From contig MGDU01000021.1 in NCBI GenBank assembly GCA_001790815.1, positions 1 through 44,861 on the forward strand: DNA of 44,861 bases, in the 5' to 3' direction. Shown one piece after another: positions 8,109 to 17,163 of the stretch. Position 1 is the first letter of the stretch. Every line of letters starts with the position of its first letter. The stretch is from Candidatus Uhrbacteria bacterium RIFCSPHIGHO2_02_FULL_46_47. GTDB lineage: Bacteria > Patescibacteriota > Patescibacteriia > GWA2-47-26. A model generated the notes under the pieces. That model had not been told where the DNA came from. It saw only the letters and a list, made by a program, of their open reading frames with translations, and did not search any database. The position numbers and the translations under genes were made by a program.

Positions 8109-9782
8109 TTACTTAATCACGGTGACTCCCCCGTCCATATTAACTTCATAGATTCTGTCGGCATGCTGTTTCACAGAATCACGGTGCGACACCACGATTA
8201 TGGTTTTCTTGCGTTTCAAAGAAAACAATAAATCATGAATAAAAATCTCGGTGGCGGTATCCAAATTGCTGGTTGGTTCATCAAGAATTAAGAGTTCCGG
8301 ATCGCGGTAAAGCATCCGCGCCATCAGCAGGCGCTGGCGCTGGCCTGCGGAAAGATTGCCTCCGCGCGCGGAAATTTCAGCATTGATTCCACCGGAGTAT
8401 TCTTTCACGTGCTCAAGAAGTCCAACATCATTGAGTAATCGTTCAACTTTTACAAGATCAGGGTTATCCTCAAGAAATGCCACATTCTCAATCCAAGTGC
8501 CGGACACCACTACGCTCTCCGGCCTCAAAAGGGCTAAATTTTTCCTCCACTGCCGCCAATCCAACTCATCATAACCCACCTGTCCCAACCGCACCAATCC
8601 CTTGTGCGGGTTGCAGAATCCGCAGATTACGTCCAGGATGGTACTTTTACCCGTACCGCTTTTGCCGACGATACATACTAGCTCGCCGAGCTTTACCTCA
8701 AAATTCACATCCTGAAGCAAATTTTTTGAATCATTGTAGCGCAATTCCACGCCCTTAAATACCACACTGGCGTCTTTGGGTAAAAATCCCGGTCGCGGAG
8801 CAGGTATCAATTGCTCCCATCTCATGATATCCAGTTTGATGTCCGCCGGGCTTTTCACTACAATTTCGCTAAATTTACTGATCGTGGTATTGATTTTGGG
8901 AGCGGCGCGGTAAAATGCATAAAGTATCAAGAGAATAGTCGCATTGGGTATGTTAAAAATAGTTTTCCAGATAAACACGGTTGACAAACTAATTAAAAAC
9001 AACAACGGCTGATAGGATTGATGCATTACGGCATCGACCTGGGCATTGCGAGTTAGGGATTTGAAGGCCTTTAAAACCAACTGTTCCGCGCGATCTAAAA
9101 AAATCTTTTTTTTACCGAGAAGCAGTCCCCGCAGATCCGAGAAAAATTCCGAGATGTGCTGGGCAACTTCCAGATTTTTTTGCTTGGCGATCTTGGTATA
9201 GCGCACGCGCATCCTTAACGTGACCGATTGCATTAAAAGCATGATGACCGCCAGAGGTACCAACAAAAAAATCGCGTAGTAGGAAATGAATAGCACGATC
9301 ATTATGTAAAATAAGCACAATATACTATCGCTCAATAAATTTGCGACGGCGTGACGAATACTGGTTGAATACGACAGATTACGCACAATCATGGTTTCGG
9401 CCTCGCCAGGATTGAGTTTTGCGCTTTGTTTAAATTCAACCGCTAAAATATTGCCCAAAAAATCGCGAGTTAATTTTTTTGACCACTTAACCATGTCATT
9501 TAGAAAAATCGTTTCGTTTAAAATACCCATCAGCAGCTGCACTACCACCAATACCAAATAGGTCCCAATAATAACTGTCGGGCTGACGCCCTGAACTAAC
9601 TTAATTACCGGCGCGGGAAGGCCGGAAATTTCCTCCCCCAACAATATCCCTACCGCGGGTACGAGCGACGAGATCCCAACAAGTTCCAATATTCCAATTA
9701 TCACCGCCACAATCACCACCCGCGTATAAGTACGCGGATGTTCTTTAAAGTACGAATAAACGAGTAGCAACCCGGTTTTCAT
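8109..9782 (-). CDS. ABC exporter/flippase, fused permease and ATPase
   Basis: A 557-residue type IV ABC half-transporter. The N-terminal 310 residues are membrane-spanning, with hydrophobic segments near 24-48, 60-85, 145-185 and 255-300. The C-terminal ATPase has Walker A GKSGTGKST near 368, the signature LSAGQRQRL near 475 and Walker B LLILDEPT near 496, then the switch His in VVSHRD. PglK and MsbA, which flip lipid-linked glycans, share this layout. Because it sits in a polysaccharide operon, export of a lipid-linked glycan is the simplest hypothesis. It works as a dimer in the inner membrane. The upstream neighbour is an unrecognised 288-residue protein and the downstream one a nucleotidyltransferase. 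Confidence 0.85.
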   Translation of the reverse strand: MKTGLLLVYSYFKEHPRTYTRVVIVAVIIGILELVGISSLVPAVGILLGEEISGLPAPVIKLVQGVSPTVIIGTYLVLVVVQLLMGILNETIFLNDMVKWSKKLTRDFLGNILAVEFKQSAKLNPGEAETMIVRNLSYSTSIRHAVANLLSDSILCLFYIMIVLFISYYAIFLLVPLAVIMLLMQSVTLRMRVRYTKIAKQKNLEVAQHISEFFSDLRGLLLGKKKIFLDRAEQLVLKAFKSLTRNAQVDAVMHQSYQPLLFLISLSTVFIWKTIFNIPNATILLILYAFYRAAPKINTTISKFSEIVVKSPADIKLDIMRWEQLIPAPRPGFLPKDASVVFKGVELRYNDSKNLLQDVNFEVKLGELVCIVGKSGTGKSTILDVICGFCNPHKGLVRLGQVGYDELDWRQWRKNLALLRPESVVVSGTWIENVAFLEDNPDLVKVERLLNDVGLLEHVKEYSGGINAEISARGGNLSAGQRQRLLMARMLYRDPELLILDEPTSNLDTATEIFIHDLLFSLKRKKTIIVVSHRDSVKQHADRIYEVNMDGGVTVIK

Positions 9783-9796
9783 GATAAGTGCGTTTT

Positions 9797-10663
9797 TTAC
9801 GTTTTATCGGTATATTTTTTATGAATCTCGAAATTCACTCGGCCAAGCGCGCTTTTTAATAGGCCCCCGATACCTTGAGCCAAGCGTAGAAGAGGCGCTT
9901 CTTTAAGAAATGGGAAACCGTCCACACTACGACCGGCGGAGCGGTTCTGCGAATGTGTTTTTACATATTCGGTAAGCAAGCGGGTCTTATCCGGACCGTT
10001 TTTGCGGAGCAAAACCGCGCGTAGATAATGCAGGCGCGGATCACGCCCGGGATCGCAGGATAGAAACCCGCGCATCGTATCAACAAGATAGGGCGTCGGG
10101 GCAAATCCGCGCGGACGCGTACGCCCGTAGAGATCGCGCAACTTACTACCGTCATCATATACATGCACGGCCCCGTAAGGCATAATCGCTTCCAAAAATG
10201 CAATGAGCTCCGCCTGCACACCGCCTGCATCGGTAAAGTGGGAGTAATACGACACCCTCCCAATCCGCTCCGGAGCGCCAAGTTCAATACACCGCTTTAA
10301 ATTAATAACAATAAAATCCGCGTCAATATAAGGCGCTTTTGGACTGAACAATCCGGCTTTGGCATATATTTTTCCGACGCGAACTGAAATTGCCGCCTGC
10401 TGTACTCCTTCGCTTTGAATTAAATTTTTTAACGCTTGCGGACTAATTGCCCAAGCGCTGCGATAAGATAATAGACAAAAATCCATCCGGCACTCCCTAG
10501 CGAAATTAAATATCGCAGTAAAAGTTTCGGCCATGCCGGAAACTTTGAGCTGGAGAGCATCTACTAAATCAAAATATTCTCTAAATGATTGTCCAGTGTG
10601 CACAGCTCTAGCCAACTGATATTCCCCATCGCTAATATTATTCCAAATCATCCCGACATTCAT
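9797..10663 (-). CDS. Uncharacterised protein in nonulosonate operon
   Basis: I do not recognise this 288-residue protein. It lies between the CMP-nonulosonate synthetase-like gene and the ABC exporter, transcribed with both, so it may act on the activated nonulosonate, for example as a glycosyltransferase; that is inference from position only. The sequence is soluble-looking. It has a strand-like [16 protein letters not shown] near residue 115, then [14 protein letters not shown] and [13 protein letters not shown], which could be a nucleotide-sugar site with an acidic DD. The C-terminal 60 residues are basic. Base composition is somewhat more GC-rich than the neighbours. No signal peptide or membrane segment is visible. 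Confidence 0.6.
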
Positions 10664-10664
10664 A

Positions 10665-11357
10665 TCAACGTTTTAATAAGGCCTCGGTAATGTATAGATC
10701 AAGTTCACTATCAATATCGATTGATCTTTCGGTCGGCATAATATAGCCGTAGGAATTCTCCGCGTACAAAGTCTTGTGCTTTAGGAGATACTCCCACTCC
10801 GCTAGGTAAATCGCTCCGTTTAAACGAAAAAACTGCTCGAGGGCTTGCCGCGGCATATTGACATTCTCCTTAATAAAACCCTGCAGAGACAGATCTGGCG
10901 GCAAAGTATTCGCCCAAAGCGGAGAGTGTTCAACCTTGCAGACCGAAACGACTGATTGTGCCTGCTTATCCTCCATGAACGCTAGCGCCCCGCGAATATC
11001 TTCCGCGGTACGTAGTGGCGAGGTCGGCTGTAAACACATCAGCAGATCGTATTGCTTATCATGCGCGGCGAACCAATCCATCGTGTATAAAATTACTTCC
11101 ATCCCCTTTACCATGTCCGATGCCAACTCGGCCGGCTCCATAAACGGAACTTCAGCCCCGTATTTTTTAGCAACCTCGGCAATCTCTTGATTGTCAGTTA
11201 CTACTGCGACACAATCAAAAACTCCGCTTCGAAGCGCGGCCTCTATTGTCCAGCCGATAAGCGGCTTACCCGCAAGCATTCGCACGTTTTTCCGCGGCAC
11301 TCCTTTGCTCCCTCCTCGAGCCGGAATTACGCCTAAAATACTATGCTGATTATACAT
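10665..11357 (-). CDS. legF: CMP-legionaminate/sialate synthetase (NeuA-like)
   Basis: An acylneuraminate cytidylyltransferase, which joins CMP from CTP to a nonulosonic acid to give the activated donor. The P-loop-like [15 protein letters not shown] near residue 10, [17 protein letters not shown] and LQPTSPLR are all diagnostic. The ORF track begins at 11399, but I prefer ATG 11357: it has GGAG upstream and overlaps the stop of the ptmE-like gene, as expected for coupling, and the family N-terminus starts there. The neighbouring PtmE-, LegB- and LegC-like genes point to legionaminic rather than N-acetylneuraminic acid as substrate, which is inference. The product should be cytoplasmic CMP-legionaminate. 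Confidence 0.85.
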
Positions 11358-12438
11358 AGCCGTTATTCTCCAAAGTTTTCGTTGATCGTTTGTAGGCATC
11401 CCATTGCCCTAAATCAAGCCAATCCCGGCCATATACCGGATACACACTGACATCTTCTTTAGCCGCAACCGCGTTGATTAATTCATTCATATCCATAAAA
11501 GTCCCGGGGGTAAGATATGTAAATATCCTCGGCTCCATTACATACATACCCGTATTGATAATCACGTCATGGGAAGGTTTTTCATGAATCTTATCCAGCT
11601 TGCCGTTGGCAAGCGTTAATACCCCAAACGGAATATCAATCTCATTATGACAACCGACGGCGGTAAGCGCCGCGCCGCGTTCCTTGTGCCACTTCAAAAC
11701 TTCGGCATAATCAACATCGAGAATTGTATCACAATTAACCACAAAAAATGTATCCGTAAGGCGGTGACGCAGTAAAGAAAGACTGCCCGCGGTACCTAAA
11801 TAATCTTCTTCTTCAACCCAGTCAATTTTATAATCAGAAGGAAATTGTTTTTCTTTCAAAAATAATTTAACGTATTCTTTTTTATAATTTAGCGTAAAAA
11901 GAAATTTGTGAAAACCATACTTATAAAAACGGCTCATTATAAACTCTATCGCGGGCTTATCGCCCACCGGGATGAGCGGCTTTGGAAATATCTTAGTAAA
12001 TACATCGAGTCGCGTACCCTTGCCGCCAGCCATAATTACTATCTCGTGTTCTTGAATTTCATGCACTTTCTTAGTATCCGCCGAAGCGATAATATCCGTC
12101 CATTGAATAATATCACGTACTTTCCCCTGCTGATCAATCAAAGGAACTAGCGGGATATTGCGCTCCAACATCAACTCTCTCGCTTGTTCTTTTGCCGTCG
12201 AATCCTTAAAATCAAACGCAATATATTCGCAAAACATAATCTTCTCTACGGATTCATTAAATCCGTATCCCGCGAGCAACCCGCGGCGTATATCTCCATC
12301 AGAAATGATCCCCATCAGCCGCTCGCCTCCATCAACTATAAAAAGCATTTTACGGCCTGTATCATTGAGATGTTTAATAACATCTTTTATTGTAACAGTA
12401 GAGGGTATACAAATCGCCCGTATCTGATCTTGTGTCAT
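11350..12438 (-). CDS. ptmE: PtmE-like CBS-nucleotidyltransferase
   Basis: A 362-residue protein with two N-terminal CBS domains (about residues 8-115) followed by a sugar-1-phosphate nucleotidyltransferase. The second part has IVIMAGGKGTRL near 132, FPKPLIPVGDKPAIEF near 150 and the metal-binding VVNCDTILD near 225. This architecture is that of Campylobacter PtmE, the glucosamine-1-phosphate guanylyltransferase that opens the GDP-linked legionaminic-acid route. The CBS pair may sense adenine nucleotides. It is coupled upstream to the LmbE-like gene by ATGA and downstream to neuA/legF by overlap. The nearby full set of leg genes supports this assignment, although another nucleotide specificity cannot be excluded from the sequence. 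Confidence 0.8.
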   Translation of the reverse strand: MTQDQIRAICIPSTVTIKDVIKHLNDTGRKMLFIVDGGERLMGIISDGDIRRGLLAGYGFNESVEKIMFCEYIAFDFKDSTAKEQARELMLERNIPLVPLIDQQGKVRDIIQWTDIIASADTKKVHEIQEHEIVIMAGGKGTRLDVFTKIFPKPLIPVGDKPAIEFIMSRFYKYGFHKFLFTLNYKKEYVKLFLKEKQFPSDYKIDWVEEEDYLGTAGSLSLLRHRLTDTFFVVNCDTILDVDYAEVLKWHKERGAALTAVGCHNEIDIPFGVLTLANGKLDKIHEKPSHDVIINTGMYVMEPRIFTYLTPGTFMDMNELINAVAAKEDVSVYPVYGRDWLDLGQWDAYKRSTKTLENNGYV

Positions 12439-13103
12439 ACAATTTCTTTTATCATCATAAATGCCTCGGCGTGATTTACTCCCGCAATCGCGCCGCGCAG
12501 TGTCGCAAGCGCTCTGATATTTTCTTCACTCCTTGGAAACGGCGGATTGCCCAGTTCGCCTTTATATAGTCGCATAATTTTTATCTTCTCTTCTAAATAA
12601 GAAGATATGTCAGAAAAACTGTTTGGTACGAATGTGTCGGATTGGTATGGCGCGGTAAACTCGGTTTCGGAAAGGACCTCATAGGAAAGTACGCGCTTAA
12701 TGCCTGGCGCGCGAAATGTTTTGATCGCGCCAAACACCGCGGCAAAAGTAATCCGATGATCGGAATGAGCATCCGACCTATTGGGAAGATATACCGTTTC
12801 GGGTTTTACCTCCGCGACTACTCGCGCAACCTCGGCTATGATATTCCGCAACGGAATCGTATCAAGGGTAGTAGTTGCGAAGTCGAGCATAAAGGTTTTT
12901 TCAAATTTATAGGACTTGGCTATGGATTCAATCTCCTCCTTGCGCGCGCGTATACGATCCTCGCTATATCCAACCTCCTGTGTCATCTTGGTTATAATCA
13001 ACCAGTACACTTGATTGCCAACCGCCGTGTGTTTTAGAAGAGTTCCTCCGCAACCCAGCGTCTCATCATCAGGGTGGGGAGATACTACGAGTATGCTAGC
13101 CAT
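12435..13103 (-). CDS. PIG-L/LmbE family deacetylase
   Basis: A 222-residue member of the PIG-L/LmbE family, zinc-dependent N-deacetylases that act on GlcNAc-containing substrates. The metal site SPHPDDETLGCGG lies near residue 9 and the later NRSDAHSDHR near 106 supplies the third ligand. Length is standard. Because it is translationally coupled (ATGA) to a PtmE-like protein whose known relatives use glucosamine-1-phosphate, it may remove or exchange an acetyl group at the start of the legionaminic-acid route; this is inference. The next gene downstream of its promoter side is LegG, separated by a palindromic repeat. Confidence 0.82.
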   Translation of the reverse strand: MASILVVSPHPDDETLGCGGTLLKHTAVGNQVYWLIITKMTQEVGYSEDRIRARKEEIESIAKSYKFEKTFMLDFATTTLDTIPLRNIIAEVARVVAEVKPETVYLPNRSDAHSDHRITFAAVFGAIKTFRAPGIKRVLSYEVLSETEFTAPYQSDTFVPNSFSDISSYLEEKIKIMRLYKGELGNPPFPRSEENIRALATLRGAIAGVNHAEAFMMIKEIV

Positions 13104-13116
13104 ATAAACGATTAGC

Positions 13117-13155
13117 TCCCCCCTCTTAAGGTAAGAGGGGGCAGGGGGAGTTATG
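13117..13155. repeat. G/C-rich palindromic repeat, intergenic copy
   Basis: A hairpin-forming element, CCCCCTCTTA-AGG-TAAGAGGGGG, followed by a G-rich arm. It overlaps the stop codon of the LegG-like gene. A copy with a single mismatch over 39 bases lies inside the ahcY reading frame at 28382-28420. It could also act as a weak hairpin between legG and the LmbE-like gene, but no T-run follows. Confidence 0.8.
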
Positions 13156-14332
13156 AGATACCGGCAAGATTCTTTTTAACTAGCCATTGCTTATCGCTTA
13201 GATCTACTGATCGTAGCACATCTCTAATTTTTTCCGAAGTCCGGCCATCGCCGTAAGGATTTTTAAGATTGGCCACCATTTTCCGATACTCATCATTTCC
13301 GCAGGATTTGTTGACCGCCTGTATTATTGCGGCGTGTTCATCCGGCACAAACTCAACATTTCCTGCATTCAATCGCCCTTGTTGTCTATTACCAATATTG
13401 ATAACCGGAAGTTTATAGAACGGCGCCTCAAGAATACCCATACTGGAATTACCCGCCAGCGCTCGAGCGTGTCGCATAAGATTTACGAAGACCTCTCGCT
13501 CAAGGTTTTTATAAAACTTTATGAATGGCTTATCTTTGTAGGCTTGAATCGCCTCTATAATATCGCACGCACCCGGATCAGTGTTTGGATGGATGGCAAT
13601 TACTTTATATCCTGATTCCTTGCAAAATTGTTCAAGCGCTTGGAGGGTGATATGCATTTGATGTCCGGCATCTTTCCATTCCGAAGATAACGGATTTCTA
13701 ATCAACACTATATATTTACCGTCATTGATATCGACTCCCAATATACCACTCATCTCGATTAAACTACGCTGGGGAGTCGTGCGAATAGTATCCAGTGCCG
13801 GATCACCAACATTGAAAATCCGAAATTCCTCTTCGCCAACCCGTTGCAGATTCTTTGCGTACGCGTCTGCCAGAGTAAAATGAATATGCGCTAGTTTTGA
13901 AACTGCGAATCGTATAGGGTCGTCGGCGTTTCCATATACCGGATCTCCTCCGCCAAGGTGTGCAACTGCTACATCCATATAATTTCCAACCAACGCGGCA
14001 GCGATACTCTCTTCTCTATCTCCGACTACAAAAATAACATCCGGGTTTTCCCTCTCAACCGTCTGCGCAAGCGCATGTGTCAACATTCCAACCCCTTTGA
14101 CGCGCTGGGTCGTCCGATTAGTCATTAAAAGACTATCGAGCTTATCAACAACGTGAAACCCGTCCGCTTCAATCTCCCGCAGAGTAAGTCCATGCCAGTC
14201 GGACAAATGCGCTCCCGAAACAACGACGCGAACGTCAAACTGCTTATCTTGACGCAGTAAATCAATGACCGGATATAAAATATAGTATTCGCTTCTGATA
14301 CCAGTTAACGCTAGAATTTTTTTTATTGACAT
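13151..14332 (-). CDS. legG: Hydrolysing NDP-sugar 2-epimerase (LegG/NeuC-like)
   Basis: A 393-residue GT-B-fold hydrolysing 2-epimerase of the NeuC/LegG/NnaA family. In legionaminic-acid synthesis this enzyme inverts C2 of the N-acetylated 4-amino sugar nucleotide and releases the free mannose-configured sugar for condensation. Typical elements are LTGIRSEYYILYPVI at the N-terminus, VVVSGAHLS, FVVGDREESIAAAL near 103, HLGGGDPVYG near 126, NVGDPALD near 176 and the UDP/GDP-binding GNSSMGILEAP near 305. It overlaps the WbqC-like gene by about 10 bases. The choice between LegG and NeuC is made from the neighbouring leg genes rather than from residues in this protein. Confidence 0.83.
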   Translation of the reverse strand: MSIKKILALTGIRSEYYILYPVIDLLRQDKQFDVRVVVSGAHLSDWHGLTLREIEADGFHVVDKLDSLLMTNRTTQRVKGVGMLTHALAQTVERENPDVIFVVGDREESIAAALVGNYMDVAVAHLGGGDPVYGNADDPIRFAVSKLAHIHFTLADAYAKNLQRVGEEEFRIFNVGDPALDTIRTTPQRSLIEMSGILGVDINDGKYIVLIRNPLSSEWKDAGHQMHITLQALEQFCKESGYKVIAIHPNTDPGACDIIEAIQAYKDKPFIKFYKNLEREVFVNLMRHARALAGNSSMGILEAPFYKLPVINIGNRQQGRLNAGNVEFVPDEHAAIIQAVNKSCGNDEYRKMVANLKNPYGDGRTSEKIRDVLRSVDLSDKQWLVKKNLAGIS

Positions 14333-15117
14333 AAATCATCTAATTCACTTTCATTTAATTTGGATTGGTCGGAAACGTCGCCGGGTATCTCCTGAACGCG
14401 CTCGACGCCCCCTTTTACAAGTTCTTCTCTTTGAATATTTCCCTCCATTAAAATCTCCAAACTCTTACTGCCACAATTGAATAAAAGATCGACAATGCTT
14501 AACTTCGAGATGAATTCTCCCCACTGTTGAGGATACTTTGGATAATGATAATCTTGGAAATACGGCTGGACGCCGGCGCCTCTGAAATCGTCCATCTTGG
14601 CGTACCGCTTGCCAAAAGCTCCAAAAATATAAGAGATAGCTCCTAGTTTTTTACACATATCGAGCACCAGATCAGATCCCTTGCCCTCAAATTTCATCTC
14701 CGAGGCCTTGCAATACCTAACCTTGATGCCAAGCTCTTTTAAAAACCATGAAAGCATATAATCAGTAAGTTCGGAAAAATATTTCCAGTCGCGCTCATAC
14801 GTATCTTTAAAAAAATCCGCGTAGCTGTCCCAGAATGGAGCATGCTTATAACTAACCATGAGCGATTTAAAATGTTTTGATCTCCAATCAATTGAATTGT
14901 TAATCTCCATCTGCCCGATCTGTTTTTCTCTATAGCCGTGGGTCAAGAGCGGAACAGTGAGAAATTGTTCTCCTTGCGAAGTTTTGATAGTGTTCCGATT
15001 AAACCCCCTTCTCCGGTACTGGGCGATATCAAAAGAACAAAACGCATCGCTCAAAGCAATCTTGTGAAAAAACGCAAGCCAAGGAAGATAAGTTGGCTGA
15101 TGGGCAGTAAGAATCAT
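14323..15117 (-). CDS. WbqC-like family protein
   Basis: A 264-residue protein of the WbqC-like family, found in many O-antigen and flagellin-glycan loci; its reaction is not firmly known. The hallmark is the N-terminal TAHQPTYLPWLAFFHKI, followed by SFDIAQYRRRGFNRNTIKTS and FLTVPLL. A later conserved stretch, YFQDYHYPKYPQ, is also typical, as is LSIVDLLFNCGS near the C-terminus. It is coupled to the DegT aminotransferase upstream by ATGA and overlaps LegG downstream. Family members are usually near aminotransferases and are suspected of acting on amino-sugars, which fits here but is unproven. Confidence 0.85.
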   Translation of the reverse strand: MILTAHQPTYLPWLAFFHKIALSDAFCSFDIAQYRRRGFNRNTIKTSQGEQFLTVPLLTHGYREKQIGQMEINNSIDWRSKHFKSLMVSYKHAPFWDSYADFFKDTYERDWKYFSELTDYMLSWFLKELGIKVRYCKASEMKFEGKGSDLVLDMCKKLGAISYIFGAFGKRYAKMDDFRGAGVQPYFQDYHYPKYPQQWGEFISKLSIVDLLFNCGSKSLEILMEGNIQREELVKGGVERVQEIPGDVSDQSKLNESELDDLCQ

Positions 15118-16244
15118 AGCACTGAATTCTTGAACTGCGCGGCTATAAAGTAGGCCGCGTCTTTACTAATCCCGAGATGAATCGGCAAACAGATATGTCT
15201 CCCTACGCGACTCTCCGCGTTCGGATACGGACCTTCTTTTGTGTCATACAGCTTCTGAAATGCCGGCTGAAGATGAACCAGTGGCTGATACGGCCAGTCA
15301 ATAGCAATATCTTTTTCTCTCATTCTCTCCCGCACCTTATCACGATTAAGGCCCGGCTGCAAGAATACAATAAACCGCCAGTAAGCATGCCGAACTGTAC
15401 CTGGAAACTGCGGAAATGCAATCCGGCCTTCTTTTTCAAGCGAACGCAATTCTTCTTGATATATCCGGGCAATCATGTTGCGATGCGCCACAAACTCATC
15501 CAGCCGTTTAAGCTGAAAGCGTCCTAAAATTCCTTGGAATTCCGTCATGCGCCGATTGCCGCCTATTTCCGAATACTGCTCTTGAGGCGCATCCACATCA
15601 ATTCCTAGGTGAATTAAGCTACGGCACAGTTTCGCGACTGTCTCATTATTGGTCGTAATCATTCCGCCATCACCAGTGGTCATTACTTTCGTAGAAAAAA
15701 AAGAAAAACATCCGGCATCTCCAATCGCGCCGGCGCGCACTCCTTTAATTTCCGCTCCGGAGGCATGCGCCGCGTCTTCAATCAGCAGTATATTACGCTC
15801 TTTAAGATAATCGCGGATCGCAAAAATTTCTGGGTGAATCAAGCCGGCAAAATGCACAACAACGACAGCTTTGGTCGCCGGAGAAATCTTGCGCTTCAGA
15901 TCCTCAAACGAAAGCAGGAAATTATCATCCGTGTCACAAAACACCGGCCATGCCCCAACGGCAACCGCGCTTGAGGCGCTTGAAAAAAAGGTCTGTACCG
16001 GGACAATTACCTCATCACCTTTGCCAACACCAAACGCCTTAAACACTACTTCCAGCGCGGAGGTGCACGAATTTGCCGCGACCGCGTATGGTACTCCCGT
16101 ATATGCCGCAAACTCGCGTTCGAATTCCTTGACCTGCGGCCCTTTAGTAAGCATTCCTTCGCCGGCAAGAATCTTCCCGAACTTTTTCAAAATTTGTTCA
16201 ATATCCTCTTGGGGGAAAAATGGTAAGGCGGTAGTGTATTTCAT
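15114..16244 (-). CDS. DegT/DnrJ/EryC1-type sugar aminotransferase
   Basis: A 376-residue PLP-dependent aminotransferase of the DegT/DnrJ/EryC1/StrS family, which converts keto-sugar nucleotides to amino-sugars. It shows the GEGMLTKGPQVKEFE start, CTSALEVVFKAFGVGKGDEV, the acidic VEDAAHASGAE (here IEDAAHASGAE) and the PLP Lys in FFSTKVMTTGDGGM near residue 187. Length is standard. It is one of two such enzymes in the window, the other being LegC, so a second amino-sugar is probably made. It is coupled by ATGA to the SDR epimerase upstream and the WbqC-like gene downstream, suggesting that the three act in sequence. Confidence 0.88.
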   Translation of the reverse strand: MKYTTALPFFPQEDIEQILKKFGKILAGEGMLTKGPQVKEFEREFAAYTGVPYAVAANSCTSALEVVFKAFGVGKGDEVIVPVQTFFSSASSAVAVGAWPVFCDTDDNFLLSFEDLKRKISPATKAVVVVHFAGLIHPEIFAIRDYLKERNILLIEDAAHASGAEIKGVRAGAIGDAGCFSFFSTKVMTTGDGGMITTNNETVAKLCRSLIHLGIDVDAPQEQYSEIGGNRRMTEFQGILGRFQLKRLDEFVAHRNMIARIYQEELRSLEKEGRIAFPQFPGTVRHAYWRFIVFLQPGLNRDKVRERMREKDIAIDWPYQPLVHLQPAFQKLYDTKEGPYPNAESRVGRHICLPIHLGISKDAAYFIAAQFKNSVL

Positions 16245-17155
16245 ACATCGCGGAGTATATCTTTAATATATTGTCGTATTCCTTCTTCTATCCTCATTGG
16301 CGCAAATGCTAATCGGTTTTTTGCCTTTTCAGTATTAATACGCACATCCCATGGGGGTGAAGATGGTTTATCAATCGGCACGATCGGAGAGGATGAACCC
16401 AAAGCATCTTTTACATGTTGCGCAATCTTGGCCATCGGCAAAGAATTCGCGCTTCCGGCCAAAAACATTTCAAACTGCGCTAACTTATCTTTATTCTCTG
16501 CTACCTTACATAGTGCCTTAATTGCGTCACCAACATATAGAGCATTGCGGGCGGTCTGGCCATTGCCATATACCTCAATTGGCGTGTTGGCTCGGGCTAG
16601 TTGGACATAGGTGTAGATCATGCCTCCTAGATGATTGCGGCCGTAAAGCGATGGAAAACGCACTACTATTGCTTGCACATTCGTTCGTTGCAGTTCAATC
16701 TCAATCAGCCGTTCGGCAATATACTTGGTAAGACTGTAATAATTGTTGGGGGTGGGAGGCACATCTTCGCAAAGCTCCTTGTCCAGTGCGCCCCATACCG
16801 CGATTGTTGAGGCATAGATAAGCTGACTGGCGGACTGCTTGGCCAGCGCAATCACATTGCGCGTAGTTATAACATTGCCTTTGTAAAAATCGTCAAAGCT
16901 AATGTTGGGCGAGGAGGGCTGCTGCGCGGCAAGATGAAAAATTGTGTCAACCTTATACTCTGAAAGCGCAACTTCAACATCCTGTGTTAAATCAAGTCTA
17001 CGCAAAATAAACTGTGGGTCTTTTACCACTCGATCGGATAAAAATCCTTGGTCGCGCCGTCCAATGCCGATGACCCGCTTTCCCTGATCAAACAGCGCCT
17101 CCACCAGCGCACTCCCTAAAAATCCAGTTGCTCCGGTAACCAATACGGTCTCCAT
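16241..17155 (-). CDS. NAD-dependent epimerase/dehydratase
   Basis: An extended short-chain dehydrogenase of about 304 residues acting on nucleotide sugars. The Rossmann motif is LVTGATGFLGSALVEALF, the catalytic region has YASTIAVWG and the Tyr-Lys pair in YYSLTKYIAE, and PSLYGRNHLGG marks the sugar-binding side. The track start is at 17185, but ATG 17155 follows AGAAGAAAG and begins directly before the Rossmann motif, so I use it. It starts just after the stop of the TylF-like methyltransferase gene and ends in an ATGA overlap with the DegT gene. Whether it is a 4-epimerase, 4,6-dehydratase or reductase cannot be decided. Confidence 0.83.
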   Translation of the reverse strand: METVLVTGATGFLGSALVEALFDQGKRVIGIGRRDQGFLSDRVVKDPQFILRRLDLTQDVEVALSEYKVDTIFHLAAQQPSSPNISFDDFYKGNVITTRNVIALAKQSASQLIYASTIAVWGALDKELCEDVPPTPNNYYSLTKYIAERLIEIELQRTNVQAIVVRFPSLYGRNHLGGMIYTYVQLARANTPIEVYGNGQTARNALYVGDAIKALCKVAENKDKLAQFEMFLAGSANSLPMAKIAQHVKDALGSSSPIVPIDKPSSPPWDVRINTEKAKNRLAFAPMRIEEGIRQYIKDILRDV

Positions 17156-17163
17156 ACTTTCTT

